A stretch of DNA of 64,000 nt from Cyclina sinensis. Taxonomy: Eukaryota > Mollusca > Bivalvia > Venerida > Veneridae. Location: positions 1,401,094 through 1,465,093 of the forward strand of contig JAAONU010000022.1 in assembly GCA_012932295.1 (NCBI GenBank), read 5' to 3'. A program made the position numbers and the translations under genes. The notes under the pieces are model-generated. The model was not told the origin of the DNA. It searched no databases and was given only the letters and a program-made list of their open reading frames with translations. How positions within the stretch are numbered: position 1 is the first letter of the stretch; each line of letters starts with the position of its first letter. This document shows positions 24,870 to 36,587 of this stretch, piece after piece.

Positions 24870-26520
24870 AACCTTAAACGTTCGCAGTAATTACAGCACT
24901 AAGACTTCCAATGTATGTTTTAGTAAACTGAATGTACATGTACTTGTCATGTGAATCATTCTTACGTTTCAAATAATCCTGTTTTCCATTACATTCAAAT
25001 TTATTTAAAAATGAAATGAGGTTAACCTGTGGACACATGCATGTAAATACGCCAATCCGTGCTTCTTTGCCTCAATTGAAAAAAAATGTTGAAACATGAT
25101 CAGAACTTTTCTATTTCTGACATTTTACGCCAGTACATTTAATGTGATAATATCAAGAAGTAATACACATCGATAAATCATGAACTGAGTGTTGTACTAA
25201 AGGTAGAAATGCAACTTATACATGTTTTTGAGTGTGAATAAAAGGAAACGATTTTTTTTTGTATTTTGTTTTTTTTTTTTGACATTGACAACGTGCATTT
25301 GAATAGTCTGCCGGTCACTAATGATGACATTATGTTACACACTTTTTGGAGTCTCCTTACAACCAGTAAGCGATTTACGCGGGCCTCAAAATCACTTGCA
25401 TACCTAGCCAAAGAAACCAAGCATTGTATATTTAATTTATAATTTTGTAATCTTTATTTATTGATTTGGAAACGAAAAATTGCGACTTGCTGGCGTTACC
25501 GGTCAGAACCAAGAATGCACAGCGCGAGCATTATTATTTATCTATGTGTAGATTCCCCTAATTTGTATTCTTATTTTGGAGCTTTAGAACGAATTCAACG
25601 GATAGAGTACATAAACTTGAGAAAAAAGTTTTTCAGCTACTAAAAACTCAAAACTGGTTATTAACATCTAAGTAGAAAACGACACAATCTCATGTTTTTT
25701 GCGTACAAAAGATATTTTAAAGAAACAACCCAGGTACTAGTATGTTTTATTTTGTGTTAATAAAACGCATGCAACAAAATTCTTTTTTCATTAAAGCTTG
25801 AAGGTAGGTCATCCGTTTGGACATATATGAGTTAAACAGATAAAATTTGCTTGCATTTCATTGATTGTTTGGATTTTTTTCCTTTTTGATGTCAAGACCC
25901 TTTTCAATTTCACTTTTTAAAGGCTTCAATCCAAAAGAAATAATATGTGAAAAAAAACGAATGTGTGAAACGCTTTCTCGTTGCAACCTCATCGTCTAAA
26001 ATTAAAAGAACATTGTACTGATACGTCAACAGAAATCTTCAGCCAGGGTACTACATAGTTGAACTGTTCTAAGAATGACAAATGCCTACTGTATTTAAAT
26101 CTAGCCACACACTAAAAGATTTTCAGGCAACAAAAGCTTCTTCTTAAATTTCAGTTACAAAGATTACTTATAAAAGTCTCCACTATCATTTTAAACATTA
26201 TCTAAATTACGTATCTTACCCGGTACAAACAAAAACGTGCTCAAATATATGAAGTAAGCCCAATACCGTAGTATTATTGACAAGTAACTGAAAAGTATTT
26301 TCATATGTTAAACCTCGAGTATGGGGTGTTAAACAGTATTAATTAAACCAAGCCTGTTGTCTACGTCTTTCAGTAATGTAATAATGGTTTCAATCACATA
26401 CAGATTGTACACGTTGTTTCTGCTGTATTTACGTGCAGTCACAGCTTGCCATTCAATAATCTTCTCCGAGATAGTTTATGATCCACAAATAATATCTTTT
26501 CTATTAATCTTAATTAATTA
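24870..26520. other. Non-coding stretch upstream of the TRIM-like exon
   Basis: I searched this stretch for an upstream exon (RING or first B-box) of the TRIM-like gene and saw none. The open frame at 25461-25643 and the one at 26357-26629 (different frame from the TRIM exon) have no domain signature. Confidence 0.4.
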
Positions 26521-26525
26521 TGTAG

Positions 26526-28053
26526 GGCGTCCGAGTATCAAGCCATTGAAGGTACCGCTACCAAAACAGCAAATAGATCAGCGACAGATATGCTACCACA
26601 ATGTACAAAACATAAAGATGAAGAGGTAAACTTGTATTGTCGAGCACATGAGATATTTGGCTGTTGTATATGTATGATGCTGTCACATTCTCACTGTGAG
26701 AAAGACTATATTCCAGAAGTTTCTGAAAATTATGTAAAAGACGTCGAATTTTTGAATCTTCAAAAAACTTTAGATGACTTGAATGGACAATGTGCAGCGC
26801 AAGTAATAAGGATAGAAGCAGACATGTTAGGTGTTACTGAAACTTGTTTAAAACTTGTATCTTCTGTGAAAGAAAGAAAGAACAAAATTTTAGCTAGTCT
26901 TGATCAGTTTGAAAAGGAGCTGGAAGGGTCAATTGCAGACTACAGCAAGAAGAATATGGAAATATTACACTCATTAAAGAATAATTATGAAAGGGTTTCG
27001 AAAGAAGTTACCGAGACAAAATCAACAATAGTGTCACTGATGAGTGAAAAGAAGTACAATGCCCTATTCCATGAAGTAAAGGAAGGAACTGCAAAAATTC
27101 TTGGATGCCAATCAAAGATGTACGAAATAGCCACACTTCATAGCATTCCTCAGTGCATGTTCCGACAAAACGACGAATTTCATACAAAAAAAAATCTGTT
27201 TGGTTCGATTGAAATCAAAGAAACTGAATTAGGACCTTGTAATTCACCTGAGCTTGTGAATAGAGATGCTGTTAGCCGGATTAACATCAAGTCTGAAAAT
27301 GACAGAAAGGTGTGTTATGCTTCAGGTCTTGCTTTCCTGTCGACTGATCAACTTGCTGTAGCAGATAAAGCAAACAAAAGTGTGAAAATTGTTGATGTCA
27401 CCAATGACAAAATTATTTCTTATATCGGGTTATCCTCAAGTCCACGTGATATAACCTTCATACCACCAAATCAGCTTGCGGTCACAATGAGAGATGAGAA
27501 GAAGATTCAGTTGTTGTCAACAGCATCAGGGCTTGAAAAATCCGGAGAAATAAAATCAGGGAAATACTGCCGGGGTATAAAATACGACAACAATATGTTA
27601 TACGTAACATATTACAATTTGACTGCACTATATAATTTGCGGATCATAGACATGCAAGGCCAAATATTGAAGAGAGTTAATGGTCATGGTTTCTTAATGC
27701 AACCGAAATGTATAGGTTTGAGCCCAAGTTGCAGGCATATATATGTTACTGACTACGGGACCAGAGCGTTGTGTCGCATTTCAGACAAAGATACAGTGGA
27801 GTCACTTGAAACGAAAGGAAACTTTATGGGACTAGATATAAACAACAGTGGCACCGTGTATGCAACATACGAAAATGCTGTTGTTCAGTGTACAGATGAT
27901 TTATCCAAATGTAGTGTAGTTCTGGACGCACGTGATGGTATTGCTTATCCAATAGCTCTTGCAATAGCCAAGACAACCAATATGCTGTATGTAAGTTGTG
28001 GAAATGGGGAAGGAGTTACAAGTAATTATTTGCACGTTTTCAAAATACGTTAG
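26526..28053 (+). CDS. TRIM-like B-box / coiled-coil / beta-propeller protein (intact coding exon)
   Basis: A continuous 487-codon frame runs from ATG 26590 to the stop at 28051-28053. B-box2 zinc ligands are complete: C5, H8, C17, H20, C25, C28, H33 and C36. Residues about 50-190 are charged and helix-rich with heptad-like spacing, as a coiled coil. Residues about 240-487 contain repeated 'LAVADKANKSVKIVD'-type strands, as in the six-bladed NHL-like propellers of bivalve TRIM proteins. There is no RING and no B-box1 in this exon. The frame stays open upstream to a TAG at 26523-26525 that could be a splice acceptor, adding about 21 residues, so 26590 may not be the true start. Family knowledge: such proteins act in the cytosol as scaffold or ubiquitin-pathway factors; without a RING, ligase activity is doubtful. 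Expanded TRIM sets are common in bivalves. Confidence 0.85.
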
Positions 28054-28059
28054 ACTTTG

Positions 28060-30150
28060 TATTCACCTATCAATTTATTTGCGAACAGAAGCGTGACATA
28101 AATGGTGTTCCTGGTTGACATTGTGATACTGTAGTCACCTAAGTTAACGATAGAAATATTTTACAAAAACAGAAACATATTGCTAATAGGAATTCGATCC
28201 TTTAGATATGTCATGTAATCTTTTTTAACAGAGATATTGTCTTCAATTTCTAACGGAAACTTCTGGTTTCAGTTATGGACAGCATTATGTAAAGGAACCT
28301 CAATCTAACGCATGCATGCTGCTATGACCTTTATGATGATTGCATTCTAGTTAAAGAAATATCTTTTGAAATTTGTAAAGGTTATGCAGTAACACTTCAG
28401 TAAACTCAAAAGAATCAAACAATAGATATAGTGTGGTATTCTTTTAAAGAATATCTGAGTGATCTCAGATGCTCCCAAAATTTAAAAAGTCGATTTTTTC
28501 AATTCCGGAAAATGGCATGTGTGCCTTTCTGGCAATAAGTACTTGTAAAAGAGTAACCTAAATAGCAACCACTGACCACGAATTCGTTTAGATCTTAGAC
28601 AGGGAAAAGGCATGGGTACTAAAACTTGTACTTTTCTTTAATTTTATTTTTGCGTAGAAAAATAATCGATTCTCCAACAAAAACTGTCAAAGCAAATGAT
28701 AGAAGTACATTTTGCTCTTTTTACATGCTGATGCTGATTTATTTATCATTATAATGTTAAAAGAAATATATTTTTATATCTTTATCTTTTTTTTTTTTTT
28801 CATTGAAATTACATTTCTTTCCAGATTCTCTCTGTAAGAAAACCCTTTTCAAAACTGATTTATTTCACTTTAAAATCTATTGTTTTCTTTAAGCACTATT
28901 ATCATTTTATAAGTGATATTACTTTTTAAATAACGGGCTGAATAGTAACCTTGAAATTTATTCACATGGGACAACGGGTTATTTAGACGCGGAAATGATT
29001 GAAAGAATTGATTGCATGTTACAAGATGTTATAATCATTTCATTATTGTTAATTACTTCATTTTTTATTTACATTTTAGCCTCACACTGCAAAATAGATA
29101 GGTTTCTTTGCAATACAACACAGGAAAAGGTTTTAAGCTAAACATATACCATTCATTTGTCAATCCTATGTTTAGGCGCACTGTTCGGCACTTTTTGTCT
29201 ATATTTCCTGTGTTCGTTTATCTTGCATGAATGTATGTCCCTTTTTGTAGAGAGAACAGGCAAAATTTGATCAGAACATGTTTTCTTAAAAAAAAGGTTA
29301 CCTAATTGTCTCAGAGTTAAAAACTTCAGAGAAAATATAAGAGTGAAAGAGTAACTAATAAAACTGTGATATATGTCCTAGCTCTTGTAGAAGCTGAGGC
29401 GAATGAGCGGGTAAATAAAATCAACAGGAAATTCAGTGAATTAATCAAGATAGATGGAAATAAAATAATGTATATTTGACAAGCCTGTGGACTTGACAGA
29501 GGATATATGATAAGGAGGGGTGATAAGAATAAGCCCTTGAAAAGGCACGTGCAAATAACAACAGGAAACAACAGTCTATGAACAATAAAGTGTAAAAAGA
29601 ATCAGGCATGTCAACCGTCAGTTTGTCAGGATCAGGCTATATCTGGTAATGATTACTTTTTAAAGAAACACTGAATAATGTGAAGATCCGCTGCCAAGTT
29701 GAAAGGAAAATGGCTGTCCTAAAAGGATAAAGATGTTTATATTGTAGAAATATTTCGTGATCTCTTTGAAGCAATGTGTAAAAGTGAAAGGTTTAAAAGA
29801 ATAAGCAGCTGTTTGATCATGCGTTGTTTCTAGCGTTCATTTTTCTAAGATGTGTTATATACAAATATTCATTGAAAAATCATACACTTAGTCATGAGCT
29901 TTATGTAACTTGACTTTTGTTTTCATTTTGTAGTATTATGATCTGCAAGCGTTTCCTTTGATACTTCGCTTGCTTAGCAATGAATTAATTGTACCAGTAT
30001 AAACGATGTCTTTTGATTTAGTATGTCTGTAAATTAAAAGACAATGATATAAACTTCCAATAAAGGAAGTTTTTAAATTGAATGTACCGAGGTGTTGTAT
30101 GTCTTATATTTATAGTTTTTTGTCTGTTTTGTTTGATTGTTTATTCCATT
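28060..30150. other. Non-coding stretch 3' of the TRIM-like exon
   Basis: This probably includes the 3' untranslated region, but no poly(A) signal close to the stop could be chosen. No further gene is seen. The minus frame at 29326-29571 is hydrophobic low-complexity and unsupported. Confidence 0.4.
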
Positions 30151-30153
30151 TTT

Positions 30154-32212
30154 AGCTCACCTGAGCACAACGTGCTCATGGTGAGTTTTTGTGATCCCCC
30201 TGCGTCCGGCGTGCGTCGTCGTGCGTCGTCTTGCGTCGTCCGTCAACAATTGCTTTAAACGATATCTCCTCTGAATTCACTGACTGCACATTAACCAAAC
30301 TTCACAGGAATTATGTTTGGGTGGTTCCCTTTCAAAGTTGTTCAAATGGTCCAGGTTTGTTTCATAAGTAGGTCACAGGGCCAAAAAAAGAAGTTTCAAA
30401 AATGCAAATTAAAAAAATCTTCTTGTCAGAAAGTACAAGGCCCAGTGCTTTGAAATTTGGTCAAAATCGGCCCCGCACCGGGGGTCATAGGTTTACCTTA
30501 TATGTTATAGAAAAACTTAAAAAATCTTCTCCTCTGAAGTTACAAAGGCTAGAGCTCAGATATTTAGCATGAAACATTGTCTAGTGGACTTCTATCAAAG
30601 TTGTTCAAATTATGCCTCTACTGTCAAAATTGGCACCACCCGGGGGGTGTTCATAGTTTCCCTTATATGTATAAAGTAAAAACATTAAAAAAATTCTTCT
30701 CTGAAATGACAAAGGCTAGAACTTAGATATTTGCCATGAAACACTGTGTAGTGGACTTCTACCAAGTTTGTTCAAATTAAAGACCTGGGATTAAAAATGG
30801 CCTTGCCCCGGCGGTCATAGATTTTCCTTAAATACATACTGTAAAAAAACTTTAAAAAATCTTCTTCTTTGAAACTGCAAAGGTTAGAGCTTAGATATTT
30901 GGCATGAAACATTGTGTAGTGGGCCTTTACAAGGATTGTTCAAATTATAGCCCTAGGATCAAAACTGGCCCGTCCCAGGGGTCATGGGTTTCCCTTATAT
31001 ACATATAGCAAAATCTTTAAAAAGTCTTGTGCTTTAAAACTGCAAAGGCTGGAGCTTTGATATTTCACATGAAACATTGTGTAGAGGACCCCTATAATTA
31101 TAGCCAAGGGTTGAAAATGGCCACAGGTGGGGGTGGGGTCATAATTTTTCTTATATACATATAGTAAAAACATTTTTAAAAATCTTCTCTAAAACGACAA
31201 AGGCTAGAGCTTAGATATTTGGCATGAAACATTGTTTAGTGAACCTCTACCAGGTTTGTTCAAATTGTATCCCTGGGGTAAAAATTGGGGTTGCCCGGGG
31301 ATCATAGATTTTGATTTTATATAAATAACAAAAAACTTATAAGAAAATTATCTTCTGAAGCTTCTAAGGCTAGAGCTTAGATTGAACTTTACTATCAGCT
31401 GGCCTAGATTTTGACCTAGCGACCTACTTTCTTGTTTTTTGATTTACAGCCATGAAATTTGGACCATATGCACCGTATCAGTTCTAGAATTGAACTTTAA
31501 TCTGAGATGATCTAAATTTTGACCTAGTTACCTACTGTTTTGTTGTTTGACATGCAGCTTTGAAATTTGGACCATTTGCACAGTTACAGATGTAGATATG
31601 AACTTTGATATTAGCTTGCCTAGATTTTGACGTAGTGACCTACTTTCTTGTGTTTACAGCTAAATTTGAACCATTTGCACATTTTTGATGAAGAATTGAT
31701 TAAAACTTTGATGTTAGATGACCTAAATTTTGACCTAGAGACCTACTTTTTGTAATTTGATATACAGCTATGAAATTTGGACCATTTATACAATTTCAGG
31801 CGAAGATAAGTGCTTTGATATGACCTGGCCTAGGTTTTGACCTAGTGACCTACTTTCTTGTTTTTCGATGTACAGCTATGAAATTTGTATCATTTGCACA
31901 GTTTTAGATATAAAATTTGAATTTGATATCGGCTGACCTTGATTTTGCCTAGTGACCTACATTCTTCTTTTTTTACGTACAGCTATGAAATTTGGACCAT
32001 GTGCACAGTTTCAGGTGTCGAAATGAACTCTGATATAAGATGACATTAATTTTGACCTAGTAACCTTCTGTTTTTATTGTTTTCTGTACCATGTTTATAG
32101 AAAAATTTAAAAATATATTTTGCATGAAGTATGGCCTAGTGACCAACATTGTTCAAATTCTTGTAATAATTTCTCCGGTTTCACACAAATAACGGTCTAT
32201 CCTCAGGTGAGC
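30154..32212. mobile_element. Bounded 'AGCTCACCTGAG' dispersed element
   Basis: The element is bounded by AGCTCACCTGAG at 30154-30165 and its complement CTCAGGTGAGC at 32202-32212. Near the left end lie a small hairpin (GAGCAC-AAC-GTGCTC) and a CGTC-rich run (CGTGCGTCGTC...). Inside are two families of degenerate internal repeats: about 210-bp units at 30480-31370 ('AAAGGCTAGAGCTTAGATATTT...GAAACATTGT') and about 110-bp units at 31370-32100 ('TTTTGACCTAGTGACCTACTTTC', 'GCTATGAAATTTGGACCAT'). There is no coding capacity. I recognise this layout as a widespread bivalve repeat class; how it moves is not evident here. Confidence 0.75.
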
Positions 32213-32240
32213 GCTTTGGGGCAAATGGTCCCCTTGTTTA

Positions 32241-33390
32241 ATACCGTATCGTAATTTCTCCTTTTTTTACCAGCAAATGACCTTAAGTGTTTAGTGCTTT
32301 CAAAGTTGTGGTTGATTTCTTTTATGAAGTCAATATATTTTCACTTTTTAATAATTTGAAAAACCTTTAAAATGTACAAATAAATATTCGATTTTATAAT
32401 ATTTTTTGCTGGATATTTACGCTAGTATGACTTTGCTCGATTGTGACTTGAAAGGTAATCTATATGTACAGTCATAGTTGTATTGTCAGTAGAATAAATT
32501 CCAGTTATTGATATACCCTTATTTTTGAAGTCCGTTTCTTAAGGTTTCTTTGTTTATGCTGTATATATGAGTACTTGTCTTAATGTATATGATATCTTCA
32601 TATAATGGATGTTAACAGATCAGTATATCAAACATATTATATTTTGTGATCTATTTTTGTTTAATAAGTTAAGACGATGTAACAAAGAAGATGCATATAA
32701 TGATATTTACCAACAGCACACAGCAGTAATCATCAATTATATGATTTTCTGAGTTTCTGCAGTGTTTAATTTCATAAGCAAGTATATCTTAGTTTCGTCC
32801 GGAACGAATCATTATTTACCTTTAAACCTTATACAGAAGCAATTTTTATTTGAGAGGAAAACATCCAGGAAGATAATATGCGTATTTGTCAGCAAGTGGA
32901 AATAACAAGAAAACTTTAAGTCGGCCATTTTGTGTTGACTGCTTGAAAAACTGAAGCCAGCATTAAACATTTAAATAGTCTGTTGACTTTATCTCAACAG
33001 ACTAAACACTATATAACCAGTGTGAAACATAGCAACTTCCTTTTTCGCTTTAAGAGAACTATTAATTTTATATGCATGTTTGTAATTTAAACTAGAGGAC
33101 AAAATAGGCATATCAGGACAAGATAAACAGCAGTTTGCCTGTTCTTTTGAGATTTGCGTAGATATTAAACAAATTTATTGTCTAAAATTTAAAACAGTTA
33201 AAGAAATTTACAAGTAGAAATGTCTTTGTAATGATGTCGACATTCAGTTTTCAAAATTGAATTACTTCACAGTATGGTATGACATATTTTAGATTATATT
33301 TTGTTAGTGGTAAATATGAAATTGTGAACACACTTCGGTATTTGAAGTTCCCGGAAAGAAATTAGAAGCCAAGGAAGGACATTTGAGTTT
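32241..33390. other. Non-coding stretch
   Basis: No recognisable gene or repeat. Confidence 0.4.
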
Positions 33391-33439
33391 GAAACAAAAT
33401 GTTTTGTGAACCCCGCTAAGGCAAAAATTTAAAATTATC

Positions 33440-34206
33440 GTGACGGGAGTGTGTAAGGAATGTGAAGAGTGTACGTGTAACACCTCTTTTCATCACCACC
33501 TAAAAGTGGCACTTTGCAGAAAAAATGTGTAAGTCAGCACATGTGAATTGCCCACAGACATATAGAACAGGACAGAAGATATTGTAGAAAAATGCAAGAC
33601 ACATAACGAGTCATTAATATCTACTGTTGTGCACATGAGACTGTTGGTTGCCGTGACTGTATGAATTGTTTATCATTCAAACTGTAAATCTGAATTCATT
33701 AAAGCTCTTATGCAAAACATTCATTGAAGAAGTAAATTATAAAAAAGTTGGATACCTTCAAAATGAAAAAAAATCTTTAAAGACAGAAAGCAATGCAACA
33801 GTCGAAGAGAGAAATTGGACAATCTAACGAGAAAGCTCTTTTAGGCAATTGAACAATTTAGATCAGATATTAATAAGTTCATTGACATGGCAAGACAGAT
33901 ATTAAATCAGAAGTGAAAAAGCTAACAGCCGAAATCATTGAACGACACCAAAAATTAAATCAGGACGAAGTGTCATTGACGGAAGAATTTCAAGAGATAA
34001 AAAAGGAGCCGAACCTGCAGGGCACATCCAAAACTGCGTCTTTTATTCACTCATTCTGTTGAACAACATACTTACAGATAACATTGAAGAGATGATTGAA
34101 GCTGTAAAACACGAAAATGGGATGGAAACATTTGAATTTGTTCGTTTTCAAAAGATCACGGAGATGTTGAAAGCAGAGCTTGGTTTTGGAAGACTTAAGA
34201 CCAGTA
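33440..34206 (+). pseudogene. TRIM-like pseudogene (B-box1, B-box2, coiled coil)
   Basis: Degraded coding sequence of the TRIM-like type. A B-box1 relic near 33451-33510 reads CKECEECTCNTSFHHHLK; an in-frame stop follows. A B-box2 relic from about 33592 reads CKTHNESLI, then after a one-base frame change YCCAHETVGCRDC. Further frame changes and stops interrupt the coiled-coil part. The best-preserved stretch is the last, about 34059-34206 (includes IEEMIEAVKHENGMETF and ITEMLKAELGFGRLK), ending at an A|GTAAGT donor in phase 1. No propeller part follows. With several stops and shifts it cannot be one working reading frame. Confidence 0.7.
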
Positions 34207-34215
34207 AGTTATTTT

Positions 34216-34970
34216 TTTAAAACAACACAGACATCACGTTTATTAAGGTCATTAGTACCGGGATGTATCATGAGCGCTTTTTTTCTTTCTTTTTTTTCTT
34301 TCTTTTTATCTCTCTAAGTAAAATGTTATAACTGTATCAGTATTATTTTTATACGTGTATGTTTATTTCAATATTATCAAAATTGTTATTAAGTAACTTT
34401 TCAGCCGAAATTAATCACCCTTGTTTCAAACATCAAAAAGATAGCTGTTGTGGTGCAATGCATTTCAATCTATTGCACTTATATAGCGTCTTAGTTGAAG
34501 AAATTACAATAACAAATGTATTTCTTTACCGACCAACAAATCGAAAGATACCGTTAACAATTACTTGTTTTGATGAATGATCTTCAAATATCCTTTGAGT
34601 GTTTGGCTGACTGCCTATTGATCGCCCAATTATGTGTGTTTATCTTTTTGAAATTCAATTGAATGTATATAGTGTGTGTAAATTAATCAGTGCATGTTTT
34701 AGTCTCTAAAAAGACTGTATTTACAAATAACAGAGAGCAAAGGGTTGTTTTTGAAGGAAATTCGACCATTAAGAGGTGTATAGAATTTTATTTTACTGAA
34801 CGAATTTATTCAAATTCCGAAATGGTAAACTTTCTAAGGTAAACAAGTGGTGGGTTTACATTTTCTGATTTCAATTCGATGTATATAATAACTTCATGTA
34901 TACTAGTATATGTAATGATTATTTTTTATCAAATTATGCTCTTACAATACGATGTTGGATTTCTTCCAGA
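34216..34970. other. Non-coding stretch between two pseudogene blocks
   Basis: No domain seen. The open frame 34359-34580 is unsupported. Confidence 0.35.
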
Positions 34971-34974
34971 TAAT

Positions 34975-36455
34975 GATCACCATGTCATACATGTCAAAGT
35001 GTCCTAGTTTGTATAGAAAAGAACTTCTAGCCCTTCCCAAGGTATATTTAACTTTTTTTTCGCCTAATCTGTCTATACTTTTAAATTTCTATTTATAAAG
35101 TAGTGGTAGTTTTAATTTAACTGTCAATGATGTAGGTTTCTTATATGGAAGGGAAAGCCCTCTTTCTACATGGGAGGGGGCATGATTCGCTGACAAAAAT
35201 GTAAATGGTAGATGGAAAGTTTTGGCTACCGTGCATGAAAATAAAAGGTAAGCAAGTGACTGTATTGAAATTTATGGCTGGAAAACGTTACAAGTACCTG
35301 TGAATGGTAAGCTTCGTTACTTCATATCCAGTAACTTACAATAAATTACGGAATGATTTGCCGAGAAAAAGAAAGATTTTCATTTAAGGAAAAATGTATT
35401 AGATTCAGAGTAAAGGACGTCTGTGGTTAATTTACCCGAAAGTATCAAAAATTGTACCGTACAAGTGTCGTAAAATTCTTCCATTTGAGGCAGCTTTCAT
35501 TGTGGGTGTCTGTGCTTAAAGTGATGAATACGGAAAGACTTCTCGATAAGTAAAAACAAGGATGGAACTATTTAATTTACATACAAATTGATATCGAAGT
35601 TTTGTTAGGTATTCCTAAATATTTCTCATACCATTTAATTATGATAATGTGCAGTCAGCTAACTATTCAAATGCAAAGAAACATGGATATATTGTCGTTA
35701 TGTATGAAAGCCGTTGTAGACAATGACTGATTTGACTGTTAAGCATGCACTAAGTAAACATTCCTAAATATATTTATTTTGCAGAGTTGAAATAAAGCCT
35801 CTATGTTTAAGGAGCTCATGGTCAGCGAGGTCCTGATTGAGGTACACTCTCAGTCTAAGCTTTTCATGAAAGGAAATGAAAGGGTCTTTATAACACACAA
35901 TAATTTTGAGCAGTTCTAAAGTGTATTGTCTGTTCCTTTGTTTTATTCACACCAAAGATTTTATCATGGGTGATATTAATCAGTTTAGTAGCATTGACAA
36001 TGAAGAGATTGTAACAATTATACATTTTATCTTGTTTTATAAGGTATTCGTGAGAAGTTATGAATAAGAATGATCATATTCAGACTTGGAAGCTTCTGAC
36101 TCTTCAGGATGGCGTTGGACAAGGAACTGTCATAAGTTTTTTTGGTTGTTTGTTTTTCTCCAGGATGGGTAAATGTGAGATTGGATACAGGAAGAAGAAG
36201 TGTGTACAGAATGGACTGTAAAACTCTTTGATTTGATAATTATCTCGTGAGACCTTTTCATACTTACGACATGTGTCACGATTTTTTAACCATGTTTGTG
36301 TTAGCAGTATTTTATTCTATGTTTAACTTTTACTTGAAGTTACTTTAATATGTACATTTGACTTCTTTATACTCTTTGTTGTTATGAAACTACTTCTCTC
36401 TGATAACTATGCTTTGAATCGCTTTGTGAAATTCATGTACAAGATCTAATAAATT
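34975..36455 (+). pseudogene. Decayed sushi + MIB/HERC2 exon block, tandem copy 1
   Basis: Three exon relics lie in the same order as in the intact gene at 46.8-49.3 kb. About 35135-35250 is a sushi-like exon reading VSYMEGKALFL and, after a stop, DGKFWLPC. 35823-35840 is the first MIB/HERC2 exon reading Q-R-G-P-D then TGA, with the middle deleted and a GT next to it. 36163-36231 is the second MIB/HERC2 exon reading GWVNVRLDTGRRSVYRM, then a stop. The intact gene has VQRGPDWKWGDQ and GWAKVKWDAGGGN at these places. Stops, a missing Trp and a deletion mark it as non-functional. The block is duplicated about 1.6 kb downstream. Confidence 0.65.
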
Positions 36456-36587
36456 TTACTTTAAAAGGTTTGTTCAAATTATGTCCCTGGGGTCAGTACT
36501 TACCCTGCACCAGGGGGTGCTACTTATGTAAAACACAAACTGTTTGAAAACCTTTTTGTAAGAAATACTTAGATATTCGGTATGTAC
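36456..36587. repeat. Fragment of the 'AGCTCACCTGAG'-class repeat
   Basis: Contains 'GTTTGTTCAAATTATGTCCCTGGGGTCA' type wording and 'CCAGGGGGTGCTACTTATGTAAA', as in the internal units of 30154-32212. It sits exactly between the two pseudogene copies. Confidence 0.55.

Noticed and set aside
24690..24890. Open frame rich in Ser/Cys/Val/Arg
   Set aside because: Produced by the 22-bp minisatellite.
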